A DNA stretch of 49,655 nt from a virus. A model generated the notes under the pieces. That model made no database searches. It was not told the origin of the DNA and saw only the letters and a program-made list of their open reading frames with translations. Location of the stretch: IMG/VR virus record IMGVR_UViG_3300024262_000047, positions 1-49,655 of that record; one strand, 5' to 3'. This document shows, one piece after another, positions 30,621-38,820 of this stretch; positions within the stretch are counted from its first letter, which is position 1; each line of letters starts with the position of its first letter. A program made the position numbers and the translations under genes.

Positions 30621-30694
30621 GCACCTATAGCTCAGTTGGTTAGAGCATCCGACTCATAATCGGCAGGTCCTAGGTTCAAGTCCTAGTAGGTGCA
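30621..30694 (+). tRNA. tRNA-Met (CAT)
   Basis: Acceptor GCACCTA / TAGGTGC, loop CTCATAA, T-loop TTCAAGT, discriminator A. Elongator Met is likely; a lysidine-modified Ile is less likely because a tRNA-Ile(TAT) is present. Confidence 0.93.
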
Positions 30695-30727
30695 CAAATT
30701 AAATAATTAAAAAGTAAACGTATTTTT

Positions 30728-31096
30728 ATGAAACAGAAAGTTATAAATGTCACATATAGAAAAGATTCTATTTCATTCCCTAATTGGTTAAAATATGAAA
30801 TTACTATCCTTTATGAAGATGGTAGCGAAAGACTAATTCCAGCATATGGAAAGGATTTAGAAGACGCTCTTTCTCGTGTTAAACACGACAATCGTGTTAA
30901 GATTATCGACGAAACTGTTAGTAAAATTCCTGTATTTTTTTGGTTAGTAATGTGGATTCTTTATATGTCTGGAATAACAGCATTAAATTACGAACTCGAC
31001 GAACCGATGATAATAATTGTAGGGTTAGGATTGGCTGGATTATCAGTTATCTTTCTCCAATGGTGGTATCAGATTAGAAATGTAGATAAAAATTAA
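30728..31096 (+). CDS. Two-TM membrane protein, 122 aa
   Basis: A cytoplasmic N-terminal domain (about 1-68, beta-rich with YEDGSERLIPAYG) is followed by two TM helices (PVFFWLVMWILYMSGI and MIIIVGLGLAGLSVIFLQWW). No family recognised. First of three consecutive small membrane-protein genes after tRNA-Met, probably one transcript. Confidence 0.7.
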   Translation: MKQKVINVTYRKDSISFPNWLKYEITILYEDGSERLIPAYGKDLEDALSRVKHDNRVKIIDETVSKIPVFFWLVMWILYMSGITALNYELDEPMIIIVGLGLAGLSVIFLQWWYQIRNVDKN

Positions 31097-31099
31097 ATT

Positions 31100-31180
31100 A
31101 TGTTATATTTCGCATATATATTTACAACAGTTTGTGTTTTACTTATGATTTACTCATTAATTAAAGAACTATTAAAATGA
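31100..31180 (+). CDS. Tiny TM peptide, 26 aa
   Basis: MLYFAYIFTTVCVLLMIYSL is one hydrophobic helix with a basic end. Its TGA overlaps the ATG of the next gene (ATGA), supporting real translation. Confidence 0.5.
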   Translation: MLYFAYIFTTVCVLLMIYSLIKELLK

Positions 31181-31536
31181 AAAAATACTTTGAATTCTCA
31201 GGTACCATTAATGGTACAAACTATTTCTTAAGAAATCTGTTAGCAACTTTATTAGCTTATATTGGCGGATTCGCGATAGGGTTCGGATTAGGTTCTGAAA
31301 AACTATTTTTATTCGGCATCGGTTTGATTGTCATATCCCCTACTCTGTGGTTTAGTGTGTGTACAATATTCAAACGCTCACTAGCTTTGTTTCCATTACA
31401 AGCGTCTATTATTACGATAGGTTTGATATTATTTCAAGTTTTAGGTATGGTTAACGAAATTTTTTCGTTAGTACCTTTAATTATGGGGTTGATTCTTATA
31501 TTTAAAAACTCTAATATTGAATCACACGAAGGTTAA
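31177..31536 (+). CDS. DUF805-like four-TM protein
   Basis: 119 aa. The N-terminal [19 protein letters not shown] is the entry motif of DUF805-type inner-membrane proteins (usually 'FxGRxxRxxY'). Four hydrophobic segments follow (about 25-42, 45-62, 72-90, 93-108). Function of the family is unknown. Coupled to the upstream TM peptide by a 4-nt overlap; a tRNA-Ser follows 8 nt after its stop. Confidence 0.65.
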   Translation: MKKYFEFSGTINGTNYFLRNLLATLLAYIGGFAIGFGLGSEKLFLFGIGLIVISPTLWFSVCTIFKRSLALFPLQASIITIGLILFQVLGMVNEIFSLVPLIMGLILIFKNSNIESHEG

Positions 31537-31543
31537 ACCTTTA

Positions 31544-31628
31544 GGAGAGATGGCAGAGTGGTCGAATGCGACGGTCTTGAAAACCGTTGTACCGAAAGGT
31601 ACCGGGGGTTCGAATCCCTCTCTCTCCA
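31544..31628 (+). tRNA. tRNA-Ser (TGA)
   Basis: Acceptor GGAGAGA / TCTCTCC, loop CTTGAAA, long variable arm (TACCGAAAGGTA), TTCGAAT T-loop, discriminator A. Confidence 0.95.
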
Positions 31629-31651
31629 CACAATTTAAAACTAAAATAAAA

Positions 31652-32026
31652 ATGTCAAAAAAAATTTACGTCCGTAAAATAGAGACATGGACAATCTCAT
31701 CTGCAAGTGAACCTCTTGAGGTTAATGTAGAAGCGTTAAGAAAATGTGTACCTCCGTATAAAGGTGATTCAGACCAGGAATTGGTAAACTATCTACAAAA
31801 TAATGTATGGAATGAATATGACTTTTTTGATGATGAGCATAATAAGAAAGTTTATGGTGAAGATGAATTATATAATTTAGGTATGGAAGAATGTTATACT
31901 GAAAATGAGTTCTCCGATTCTCGTACTAAGGGAGCCGATGAGTCAATTCAAGTAGGTGTACCAAATGAGGAATATATAAAACATGGCGGTTTTCAAGTAA
32001 CTGCTAATGGAGAATACGAATATTAA
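31652..32026 (+). CDS. Unknown acidic protein, 124 aa
   Basis: I chose the ATG at 31652 because the longer frame would run through the tRNA-Ser. Acidic, soluble ([16 protein letters not shown], later [18 protein letters not shown]), no family recognised. It lies between tRNA-Ser and clpP, 12 nt before the latter, and is probably co-transcribed with it. Confidence 0.7.
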   Translation: MSKKIYVRKIETWTISSASEPLEVNVEALRKCVPPYKGDSDQELVNYLQNNVWNEYDFFDDEHNKKVYGEDELYNLGMEECYTENEFSDSRTKGADESIQVGVPNEEYIKHGGFQVTANGEYEY

Positions 32027-32038
32027 TAAATAAAAAAT

Positions 32039-32710
32039 ATGGAATACGGAGAAGATTTTAAGAAGTACGCAATGAGTGAACATAATGTTTCATCACTCAA
32101 TATGGATTATCATGAAAAACAAATTAAAGGGTCGTTAACTCCTTATATCCTTGAGGAGAGGGAGATGAGGGTAACTCAGATGGATATCTTCTCTAGATTG
32201 ATGAGAGACCGTGTTCTGTGGGTTGCGGGAGGTGTTGATGACCGTATGTCCACTGTAGTCCAAGCTCAGCTTATGTATTTAGACTCTGTAGATAATTTAG
32301 ATATAACAATGCATATTGATTCTCCAGGAGGTTCTGTAAAATCGGGTTTATCAATGGTGGATGTTATGCAATATATTAAGTCTGACATTATAACAGTAAA
32401 TACAGGTATGGCTGCATCGATGGGTTCTGTACTTTTAGGTGCGGGTACTAAAGGTAAGAGGTCTTCTCTGAGATTTTCAAAAACAATGTTACACCAATCA
32501 AGTGGAGGTGCTTACGGTAATATTCAGGATGCCCGTATTAACTTTGAACAATGGGAAAAAGTTAATTCAATCCTCTTTGAGTTGTTGGGTGAGTTTTGTG
32601 GTAAAGACCCTAAACAAGTTACTGAAGACGCTAGTAGAGATTTTTGGATGGATTCAAAGGAAGCTCTTGAGTATGGAATTATTGATGAGATAATTAAAAG
32701 TAAGAAGTGA
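32039..32710 (+). CDS. clpP: ClpP-type serine protease
   Basis: 223 aa. Hallmarks of the Clp protease subunit: MHIDSPGGSVKSGLSMVDVM, the nucleophile Ser in GMAASMGSVLLGAG (near residue 126), the catalytic His in TMLHQSSGGAYG (near 151), and an Asp in the DASRDFWM segment. All three active-site regions look intact. The N-terminal ~55 residues are longer than usual. No Clp ATPase is present in the window, so it would use a host unfoldase or act as a phage maturation protease; both are inferences. It overlaps the DUF2061 gene by 4 nt. Confidence 0.93.
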   Translation: MEYGEDFKKYAMSEHNVSSLNMDYHEKQIKGSLTPYILEEREMRVTQMDIFSRLMRDRVLWVAGGVDDRMSTVVQAQLMYLDSVDNLDITMHIDSPGGSVKSGLSMVDVMQYIKSDIITVNTGMAASMGSVLLGAGTKGKRSSLRFSKTMLHQSSGGAYGNIQDARINFEQWEKVNSILFELLGEFCGKDPKQVTEDASRDFWMDSKEALEYGIIDEIIKSKK

Positions 32711-32928
32711 AAATAAAACCCAAAATTTCTTACATAAGACATTTATTAAAGTCATTGACTTGGAGGGTGATTGGAACTATAGATACTATAATTATAGGTT
32801 GGGTAATATCTGGAGAACCATTAATTGGTTTGAAAATAGGGGGTGTAGAGGTAATTACAAAAATGATTTTATATTTTATACATGAAAGAGTTTGGTATAA
32901 ATTTGATTTTGGTATAAAAAAAAGTTAG
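32707..32928 (+). CDS. DUF2061 membrane protein
   Basis: 73 aa. RHLLKSLTWRVIGTIDTIII, a second TM segment and the conserved end YFIHERVWYKF match DUF2061, a family of small two-TM proteins with unknown function. Overlaps clpP (ATGA) and so is translated with it. Confidence 0.85.
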   Translation: MKIKPKISYIRHLLKSLTWRVIGTIDTIIIGWVISGEPLIGLKIGGVEVITKMILYFIHERVWYKFDFGIKKS

Positions 32929-32988
32929 TTATAAAAATGTGGTAACCGGTGTTTTAATAATATTTATGGGTTATATAATGTAATTAGT

Positions 32989-33612
32989 ATGGACTTATTA
33001 AAAATGGTGGAGGTATTATTAACTTCAGTAACTTCAATTACTGTAGCTTTAGTGGGGGCGGGATTTTTTAAGAATTATCAAGATAAAAAAGATAAGTCAA
33101 AATCTAAGGGACTCTTATTAAATCAAATTAAAAAAGATGAGATTGTACATTTAGCGATAAAAGATTTAAAAAATCGTTATGGTGCCGATAGAATATATGT
33201 ATGGCAATTCCATAACGGAGGTTACTTTTATACCACATCTCCTATGCAAAAACTCTCTATCACATACGAAAGATGTTCTAAAGGTTTAGAAAAAAAGTCA
33301 GAAAAAAATCAAAATCACCTCATAGCTAGTTTTACTAGTTATATAACTGATACTATCGAAGGTAAAATGTTTTTTACTGACATAACAAAATTAGAAGATA
33401 TTGGGATGAGGTCTTTAGCTCAATCGAACGGAACTAAGTCCCATTGTTCCACTCCAATTTACGATAAAGAAGGACATCTTATCTCAATACTTTCTTTAGA
33501 TTGGGTTTGGAGTGATATCCCATCAAAATATTTAAAAAAAGATGGATTATTCACTCAAGACTTTATTGATGAGTTCAGTAAAGATGCCGACACACTAGAC
33601 CCATACTTATGA
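32989..33612 (+). CDS. Membrane-anchored GAF-like sensor protein
   Basis: 207 aa: one N-terminal TM segment (VLLTSVTSITVALVGAGFF), a Lys-rich linker, then a GAF/PAS-like domain (ADRIYVWQFHNGGYFY, a central helix, CSTPIYDKEGHLISILSLDW). No kinase, cyclase or output domain is attached. Similar single-domain membrane proteins occur in large phages with unknown ligand. Overlaps the next gene by 4 nt. Confidence 0.7.
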   Translation: MDLLKMVEVLLTSVTSITVALVGAGFFKNYQDKKDKSKSKGLLLNQIKKDEIVHLAIKDLKNRYGADRIYVWQFHNGGYFYTTSPMQKLSITYERCSKGLEKKSEKNQNHLIASFTSYITDTIEGKMFFTDITKLEDIGMRSLAQSNGTKSHCSTPIYDKEGHLISILSLDWVWSDIPSKYLKKDGLFTQDFIDEFSKDADTLDPYL

Positions 33613-33857
33613 ATAATTTAAAACTATATTATAGAAAGAACTACCAATTAATAAAATTTATATCTTTATTAATTATCGTATCAACACTTAATACCTTTCA
33701 AGGTTATTTAATCGCCAATTATGGGTTTAATAAATGTTTTATCGCTATTGAATCATTAACCTTCGGATTAACTTTAATTCTTTTATATAATATTTTTTGT
33801 AAGTTTAGTGAGCCAGAATGTACCACACATACTAATTCTATTAAGAAAGAAGAGTAA
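33609..33857 (+). CDS. Two-TM membrane protein, 82 aa
   Basis: Two hydrophobic segments (FISLLIIVSTLNTFQGYLI and LTFGLTLILLYNIF) and a polar tail with Cys. ATGA overlap with the GAF-like gene suggests a partner role. Its 3' end overlaps the converging Cys-rich gene by 17 nt. Confidence 0.7.
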   Translation: MNNLKLYYRKNYQLIKFISLLIIVSTLNTFQGYLIANYGFNKCFIAIESLTFGLTLILLYNIFCKFSEPECTTHTNSIKKEE

Positions 33858-34662
33858 GAACTCCTGAACTTTTAATTTTTAGATTCATTTCTTGGGACAT
33901 ACTAATACTCTCTAATTTATGTAGACTATCATCACCACCGCCCCATTCATCTTCAAAATCTATAGTATCAAATATTTTATCAACCACTATAAGTTCACCT
34001 ATATATTTTTTAACTAATAAGTCAAAGTCCGTAATATAATCAGTATCAGGGTTATGTCGCTTTCTTAAATCTTCTATGAATAACTCACTTTGAGTTATTA
34101 ATGTTACATACTCTATATTAATACTCTCAAACAAATCTGTAGTCTGACCAGACCCGTCACATTCCTCACAGTAACTAGTTCCCATTCCACTACAGACATC
34201 ACAAGTTTGCTCACCAGAAGATTCACACTCTGCACACTCAATATCATCACCATCACCATCCTTAACCTGCCCATCTCCACCACAGTCCCCGCACTTAGTC
34301 GTTTCTTCACCATCACATTCTGAGCAATTGACTTCTCCGCTCCCACCACATTCATCACAATCATTCTCCATATGATAAGACTGACCTTCAGGTTCTATAA
34401 TATCCACGACATAAGTTGTCTCAGATTTTTTAAGTGCATCCAAATCCGAGTCCCCATTTAGTAGATTGTAAGTCGTAAAAAATAATCTACCTAAATCTTT
34501 ACCCTTAAATTTCATGGCTAAACTTTTCGTTGGGGGGTAATCTAATACCGAACTAACAACATACGACGCTGTTGGTATCTTGTCCTTCAAACCCTTATGG
34601 GATTTATCTAAACCCACCCATTTTTCTAATATCTTAGATATTTTTAAGATTTTTTCTTCCAT
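33841..34662 (-). CDS. DnaJ-type Cys-rich zinc-finger protein without J domain
   Basis: 273 aa. Residues about 100-170 contain several CxxCxGxG-like repeats (CDECGGSG, CSECDG, CGDCGGDG, CAECESSG, CDVCSGMG, CEECDGSG), as in the zinc-binding region of DnaJ, but no HPD-bearing J domain is present. The flanks are acidic/helical. A late-type motif (CTATTTAT) lies 14 nt upstream. In DnaJ this region binds unfolded substrates; cooperation with the phage DnaK is a possible but untested idea. It may instead be a virion protein, as are many late genes here. Confidence 0.8.
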   Translation of the reverse strand: MEEKILKISKILEKWVGLDKSHKGLKDKIPTASYVVSSVLDYPPTKSLAMKFKGKDLGRLFFTTYNLLNGDSDLDALKKSETTYVVDIIEPEGQSYHMENDCDECGGSGEVNCSECDGEETTKCGDCGGDGQVKDGDGDDIECAECESSGEQTCDVCSGMGTSYCEECDGSGQTTDLFESINIEYVTLITQSELFIEDLRKRHNPDTDYITDFDLLVKKYIGELIVVDKIFDTIDFEDEWGGGDDSLHKLESISMSQEMNLKIKSSGVLTLLS

Positions 34663-34715
34663 AACTTAATAATACTATAAATAGTTAGTATTTATATAAT
34701 ATATATGATAGTAAT

Positions 34716-34955
34716 ATGGATAACGTTAGAAAAAATATTAAAAAAGTTTTAAAAGAATATGACGAAGAAGAGTTATATGATTATGAGTCCAACTTTTCCG
34801 CAGATGACCTTTTAAAGTATATTGCGTCAGAATGGGATACAGAGATGTTAGAAATTATTAACTCTAAAATTCAAGATAGGTTAAGTTATTTATATACAGT
34901 TTCAGACGCTACATCTAAAAAAGAAATCGAAGGTTTTAAACGTTACGATGAGTAA
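34716..34955 (+). CDS. Small tagged protein, 79 aa
   Basis: The start MDNVRKNIKKVLKEYDEEE resembles the shared tag with L-K-E before Y instead of Q. The rest is acidic and helical. A late-type motif (GTATTTAT) lies 20 nt upstream. It overlaps the next gene by 8 nt, so the two are co-translated. Confidence 0.65.
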   Translation: MDNVRKNIKKVLKEYDEEELYDYESNFSADDLLKYIASEWDTEMLEIINSKIQDRLSYLYTVSDATSKKEIEGFKRYDE

Positions 34956-35424
34956 TAAATTATTACATATTTTATCTAAAGAGGTGTTCGATAGAGTTGA
35001 TGAACAGTCTTCAGGAACTAAGGTTAGTTATGAACTTATTAAACGAGCGATTGGATATCAATGTCCCCCATCAAACAAATCCGATAACTCCTTATTAGAT
35101 GTAGGAAAATGGAAAGAATATTTCAACGACGACTTATTAAATTCCAAACATAATGATATTAAAACTATAGTTGATAAATTAAAGTCTGCTACTGGAACCA
35201 CTGAAATGTGGTTTAAGGATTTAGTGATACCAATAGAAATCACATCATCTCATTACGATATTGATACTCCAACCACAATAAAAATATCAGGTGGAATCGT
35301 TAATTTTGACTGGAATAAAAAAGACAGTCACCATGAAGATAGTGTCCCGTCAGTTGATAATATAAGTGTGATAATACCTTGTGATAAGATATCTAATCAC
35401 TCAACTACCTCTACGAGCGTCTAA
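34948..35424 (+). CDS. Unknown protein, possibly tagged, 158 aa
   Basis: Starts MSNKLLHILSKEVFDRVDEQ, an amphipathic helix ending V-D-E/Q, a relaxed version of the tag. The remainder is beta-rich and polar (DLVIPIEITSSHYD, IKISGGIVNFDW) with a Ser/Thr-rich end. Co-translated with 34716-34955. Function not recognised. Confidence 0.65.
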   Translation: MSNKLLHILSKEVFDRVDEQSSGTKVSYELIKRAIGYQCPPSNKSDNSLLDVGKWKEYFNDDLLNSKHNDIKTIVDKLKSATGTTEMWFKDLVIPIEITSSHYDIDTPTTIKISGGIVNFDWNKKDSHHEDSVPSVDNISVIIPCDKISNHSTTSTSV

Positions 35425-35632
35425 ACGACGATTATAATAATAAAATTGACATTTTTAAGATTTCTTATATATTTATATATAAATTCATAAACTTAAAAAG
35501 TATTATTGAACATTATAGACGATTTTCATTAAAGATAAATTTGTTTATAATATTTTTCCCCCTTATATTTACTTAACCCAATTACACAGTAGAAATACTT
35601 ATATATTTACTTTTTTTAAAAAATAAAAAATA

Positions 35633-35845
35633 ATGGAAAAGAGTGGTAGTATTAAATTTCTTAATCAAGAAATTAAAAAACTTGAGAAAATTAGAAATGA
35701 ACTTCAAGGAGAGTGTAAACACACGGAAACCAGTGTTAAGTTTATTAACTCAAATAACACCCCTAGAATTGTTTGTAATGAGTGTGACAAAGATATCGGG
35801 TACCCCGATAGAGAAAAATTAAGTTTATTCCTAACAGGAAGATAA
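35633..35845 (+). CDS. Coiled-coil protein with Cys/His zinc site, 70 aa
   Basis: N-terminal coiled coil (FLNQEIKKLEKIRNELQ), then a possible zinc site formed by GECKHTE and CNECDKDIGY. The 208-nt stretch upstream (35425-35632) is AT-rich with TATATTTA boxes but no well-spaced -33 element, and no gene was seen there. Confidence 0.6.
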   Translation: MEKSGSIKFLNQEIKKLEKIRNELQGECKHTETSVKFINSNNTPRIVCNECDKDIGYPDREKLSLFLTGR

Positions 35846-35864
35846 CATAACTATAAAAAATATT

Positions 35865-35987
35865 ATGATGAATGATTTGTTAAAGTCTAACAGTAAACCT
35901 ATAGAAGTGGAAGAACCTAATAACCTATCTGAGTTGATGGATGACCGTCAGATGTCGGAGTTTATAGATTTATTATTAAAAAAATAA
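35865..35987 (+). CDS. Small acidic protein, 40 aa
   Basis: MMNDLLKSNSKPIEVEEPNN then a predicted helix ending IDLLLKK. A terminator follows 14 nt after the stop. Function unknown. Confidence 0.5.
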   Translation: MMNDLLKSNSKPIEVEEPNNLSELMDDRQMSEFIDLLLKK

Positions 35988-36000
35988 TAGGTATAAATAA

Positions 36001-36029
36001 AAACCCCCCACCGAAGTGAGGGGTTTTTT
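36001..36029. terminator. Bidirectional terminator
   Basis: CCCC(C)CAC / GTG(A)GGGG with CGAA loop and A/T flanks. The same CCCCCCACCGAAGTGAGGGG core recurs at 43541-43560. Confidence 0.85.
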
Positions 36030-36032
36030 AGT

Positions 36033-36197
36033 TTAGATAATGATTCCCTTACCTAAGATTATGGGAGACTCATCTTTATTAGATTTGACTCGGAAGTGGT
36101 TATCTCGTTCCTCAACCATCAATTCTTTTTTTCCGTATCTGGTGGGATAGTTCTTGTATACGTAATCCTTAACCTGTTGCTCTACTGCTTTGTCCAT
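36033..36197 (-). CDS. Small unknown protein, 54 aa
   Basis: MDKAVEQQVKDYVYKNYPTR start, charged, ends PIILGKGIII. Supported by a perfect leftward host-type promoter 26 nt upstream and a terminator directly after the stop, so it is a complete single-gene unit. No known motif. Confidence 0.65.
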   Translation of the reverse strand: MDKAVEQQVKDYVYKNYPTRYGKKELMVEERDNHFRVKSNKDESPIILGKGIII

Positions 36198-36223
36198 TTT
36201 ATTTGTTTTTTACTTGTTCAGTA

Positions 36224-36255
36224 CAAATATAAGACAAAAACTATATTAAATCAAA
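36224..36255 (-). promoter_or_regulatory. Host-type promoter (leftward)
   Basis: Leftward TTTG (36252-36255), 20-nt spacer, TATATTTG (36224-36231), for 36033-36197. Confidence 0.75.
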
Positions 36256-36262
36256 ATCATTT

Positions 36263-37135
36263 TTAATCTTTCTGATATATACTGGAATAATTGCCAGATT
36301 CCACCCATCCATACTCATTTAATATTTTTTCAAATGAAGAATTAAATTCGTACTCTGAGAACGACTTACAAGGTGAGTTTCTTTTTTCTTCCCAATCCAT
36401 ATTATTAGTAGATTTAAATCTAGGTACTATTTGAATTAACGTATTATGGTATCGGTACCCGGTTCCTTTAGGTTGTCTAAAGATAATACTGTATACACAC
36501 CCGTTAGGGTCTAACTCTTTACTAACTCTTTCTTTAATTTCTTTCCTAAATACATTTTTTATGTAATTATCTAATCCAATGAAATTAGGGTTGGTGAAAT
36601 CTAAACTACTTTGTCTTTGAAAATATCTACTCCAAAACTTCTCTATTCGGTTAATTATTTTACTTATCAATATAGTCTTTCCTTTATCCTTTAAAAATTT
36701 CGTAAGGTCTACTGTTGGTTTTATTAATATCGACCCTGATGTTGTCACCTCACCAATGTCAAAAGACAACCATTCAGGGTATATTGACGGGTTTGACTTT
36801 TTATCCATAACAATAAATGCAATGACAAAATCTTTTACCGAGTGCGCCCTTTTTCGGGATAACGATTTGCTTATTTCATAACGCTCACTCCTATCAGATG
36901 CTTGTAATTTAGTTGCGTTTGTATAGTATTCCTGTCTCTTAAGTAAATTGCCAGTCTGTCTAGATTTAAAAAGATATCTAGGGGTATTATTATCTTTACG
37001 TCTATAATAAGCTGAATTATATACTTGCTTTACTTTATTAAATATTTTATCGTACTTAGCAAGGTTGTTTGTTAGAGTGTTTAATCTCTTTTTGAGTGCT
37101 TTCTCGCTAACTTTATCGTAATCTACGTTATCCAT
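36263..37135 (-). CDS. Unknown basic protein, 290 aa
   Basis: Lys/Arg-rich helical N-terminus (residues 1-110) and an alpha/beta C-terminal part (YPEWLSFDIGEVTTSGSIL, GCVYSIIFRQPKGTGYRYHN). No catalytic signature recognised. A late-type motif (ATATTTAT) lies upstream next to the stop of 37164-37559, suggesting expression with virion genes. Confidence 0.7.
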   Translation of the reverse strand: MDNVDYDKVSEKALKKRLNTLTNNLAKYDKIFNKVKQVYNSAYYRRKDNNTPRYLFKSRQTGNLLKRQEYYTNATKLQASDRSERYEISKSLSRKRAHSVKDFVIAFIVMDKKSNPSIYPEWLSFDIGEVTTSGSILIKPTVDLTKFLKDKGKTILISKIINRIEKFWSRYFQRQSSLDFTNPNFIGLDNYIKNVFRKEIKERVSKELDPNGCVYSIIFRQPKGTGYRYHNTLIQIVPRFKSTNNMDWEEKRNSPCKSFSEYEFNSSFEKILNEYGWVESGNYSSIYQKD

Positions 37136-37163
37136 GACTATATAAACATTATATTAATAAATA

Positions 37164-37559
37164 TCACCAACCCACTAAACGGTTAACAGGTAAATTAAAT
37201 GTTTTTTCAAACCATTTCCGATATAACGATTCAAATTTTTCACCTAACATACCTATTTCCACAGAAAAGTGTTTTTTTGAGTAGTATAGTAGTGGATAAT
37301 CACCTTCATTAAAATTATTTTCAGTAAATTTTACATTTTCTGTGTATTTTGCGTCATATAGGGCGAACCAATCATTCACTTCGGGTAATGCGTCGATTTC
37401 ATCATTAAAAAACTGTAAAGTATTCTTTTCACCGTCAATAAATTTGCTAAATTCTGCAACGTCACTCAAATCCCATACATTAGTATGTGGATTTTCGTGT
37501 TTTACCATTAATTTGTCAAATGCCGAGTCTAATTGTGACTGTTCTAATAATATTCTCAT
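37164..37559 (-). CDS. Unknown protein with tag-like start, 131 aa
   Basis: Starts MRILLEQSQLDSAFDKLM, which resembles MKVVLTESQFNNLLKE and contains L-L-E/Q very early (residues 4-7). The body is acidic alpha/beta with several aromatic residues. A late-type motif lies 4 nt before the ATG. Probably part of the tagged set, but the position of the processing site differs. Confidence 0.65.
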   Translation of the reverse strand: MRILLEQSQLDSAFDKLMVKHENPHTNVWDLSDVAEFSKFIDGEKNTLQFFNDEIDALPEVNDWFALYDAKYTENVKFTENNFNEGDYPLLYYSKKHFSVEIGMLGEKFESLYRKWFEKTFNLPVNRLVGW

Positions 37560-37563
37560 GTAT

Positions 37564-37571
37564 ATAAATAT
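37564..37571 (-). promoter_or_regulatory. Late-type promoter motif ATATTTAT
   Basis: Leftward ATATTTAT, 4 nt before the ATG at 37559. Confidence 0.5.
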
Positions 37572-37613
37572 GTTTTCTATTTAAATTTCAGTTATATTTA
37601 TAAAAAAAAACGA

Positions 37614-37781
37614 ATGGAAAAGATTTATGAATTTAGAGATGAGTTAATGTCCGCAAAGTTACGTGGATTTGTCAGTTTTGACATACATAACTCCAAAAAA
37701 TGGATTAATATCGATGAAATTATCAAAGAAATTGACGATTTAAGGGTATGTAGTTGTCCCCCAACTGTAATTAAGGACTGA
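37614..37781 (+). CDS. Small protein, 55 aa, paralog of 44024-44179
   Basis: MEKIYEFRDELMSAKLRGFV and later NIDEIIKEIDDL align with the 51-aa protein at 44024-44179 (KDNLYDMKSRGYRSF, INIDDLIKEIEDL). An ATATTTAT motif lies 12 nt upstream. The pattern is a short two-helix protein of unknown role. Confidence 0.6.
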   Translation: MEKIYEFRDELMSAKLRGFVSFDIHNSKKWINIDEIIKEIDDLRVCSCPPTVIKD

Positions 37782-37786
37782 TTACC

Positions 37787-37817
37787 TTTGTTTTATGTAT
37801 TAAATTTACTATATTTG
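37787..37817 (+). promoter_or_regulatory. Host-type promoter (TTTG-N19-TATATTTG)
   Basis: TTTG 37787-37790, 19-nt spacer, TATATTTG 37810-37817; 28-nt leader to 37846. Confidence 0.7.
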
Positions 37818-37845
37818 TAGTGTTAAACTAAAAAAAATACTTATT

Positions 37846-38280
37846 ATGAAAAAATACCTTTTTATTACCTTATCAATTATAATTTTATTCGGATGTACAA
37901 AAGAAACTTACCTCACCGAACCATTAATCACCCCACAAGTCGATAATTTAATCAATAATGAGGAAGAGTTGAGTAATATTGAACTTTTCAATAATATGAA
38001 CCGCGATGTCGAAGTTGAATTGACTTTCTATGGTAACTTAGGTGTTGCTGGTATGGTTATAGCTCCTACTTGGTCAGATACATTAATAACTCCTCTTTAC
38101 ACCATGGTAGTAGACACTACTGAAACTTATACTTTAGGGGTCGGTGAGAGCTTCACAATTATTGTACAGGCATACAACGCCTGTTACGTTCAACTGGATG
38201 TGACTTTAGATGATAACGAAACCTATTCACTATATGACGATAGTAATAGTGGTTCTATATACCACACCCTACAAAACTAA
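37846..38280 (+). CDS. Lipoprotein, 144 aa
   Basis: Lipoprotein signal MKKYLFITLSIIILFGC (lipobox LFGC, Cys17). The mature part is beta-rich and acidic (VEVELTFYGNLGVAGMV, ETYTLGVGESFTIIVQAYN), similar in pattern to Ig-like or jelly-roll surface domains. Own host-type promoter. It overlaps the converging gene by 12 nt. One of several phage-encoded lipoproteins that may remodel the host envelope. Confidence 0.78.
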   Translation: MKKYLFITLSIIILFGCTKETYLTEPLITPQVDNLINNEEELSNIELFNNMNRDVEVELTFYGNLGVAGMVIAPTWSDTLITPLYTMVVDTTETYTLGVGESFTIIVQAYNACYVQLDVTLDDNETYSLYDDSNSGSIYHTLQN

Positions 38281-38745
38281 TTTAAGACCCATAACCTCTT
38301 TTACCCGATTAATATCTTCGGTTATTTGTTCTATATCTGAAATATCCCATTCAATATTCTCAAAGTCCAAGATTTCATAATCAACCTCTTCACCCTCGTC
38401 ATAACATGGGTTACAGTCTGAAAGAGATGATTTTAGGTGTTCTTCATCATACGCATCTGTCCTATTACTATACGCTCTTCTAACATATTCGCTACCATTA
38501 GAGTTGGTGATATAGTCATAAGTTTGTAATTTAGGTATAATAACCTTATCCCCCATTTTACCCCATTCGTAAAAATCTTCGAGGTTATTTTTAATTAGAG
38601 ATATTATAAATTCATCCTCATAACCCAAACTCTTTATAGGTTGTGGTACCGACATAGTTGAGTAAAGATTATCGTACTCAACCGGAGGGTCTTTAAGTAT
38701 AATCTTTAACCAACCTAATACTTTATTGGCAATATTTTTATCCAT
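38269..38745 (-). CDS. Acidic protein with a tag-like motif at its C-terminus
   Basis: 158 aa, helical N-terminal half and acidic C-terminal half. The last residues (ITEDINRVKEVMGLKLVL) resemble the 'ExxRIKxLM' core found at the N-termini of the tagged proteins at 9029 and 11078, so this may be a C-terminal version of the targeting element. A late-type motif (GTATTTAT) lies 4 nt before the ATG. Confidence 0.65.
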   Translation of the reverse strand: MDKNIANKVLGWLKIILKDPPVEYDNLYSTMSVPQPIKSLGYEDEFIISLIKNNLEDFYEWGKMGDKVIIPKLQTYDYITNSNGSEYVRRAYSNRTDAYDEEHLKSSLSDCNPCYDEGEEVDYEILDFENIEWDISDIEQITEDINRVKEVMGLKLVL

Positions 38746-38767
38746 AGTTATAAATACCTTAATAAAT

Positions 38768-38799
38768 AAAAAACCCCTAACGTAATGAAAGGGGTTTTA
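38768..38799 (-). terminator. Rho-independent terminator
   Basis: AAAACCCCT / AAGGGGTTTT with a 10-nt loop, between the leftward genes 38821 and 38745. Confidence 0.8.
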
Positions 38800-38820
38800 A
38801 AAATAAGTTTAGATTTCAAA

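Noticed and set aside
31517-31651. Longer N-terminus for the protein at 31652
   Set aside because: The extension would translate the tRNA-Ser gene.
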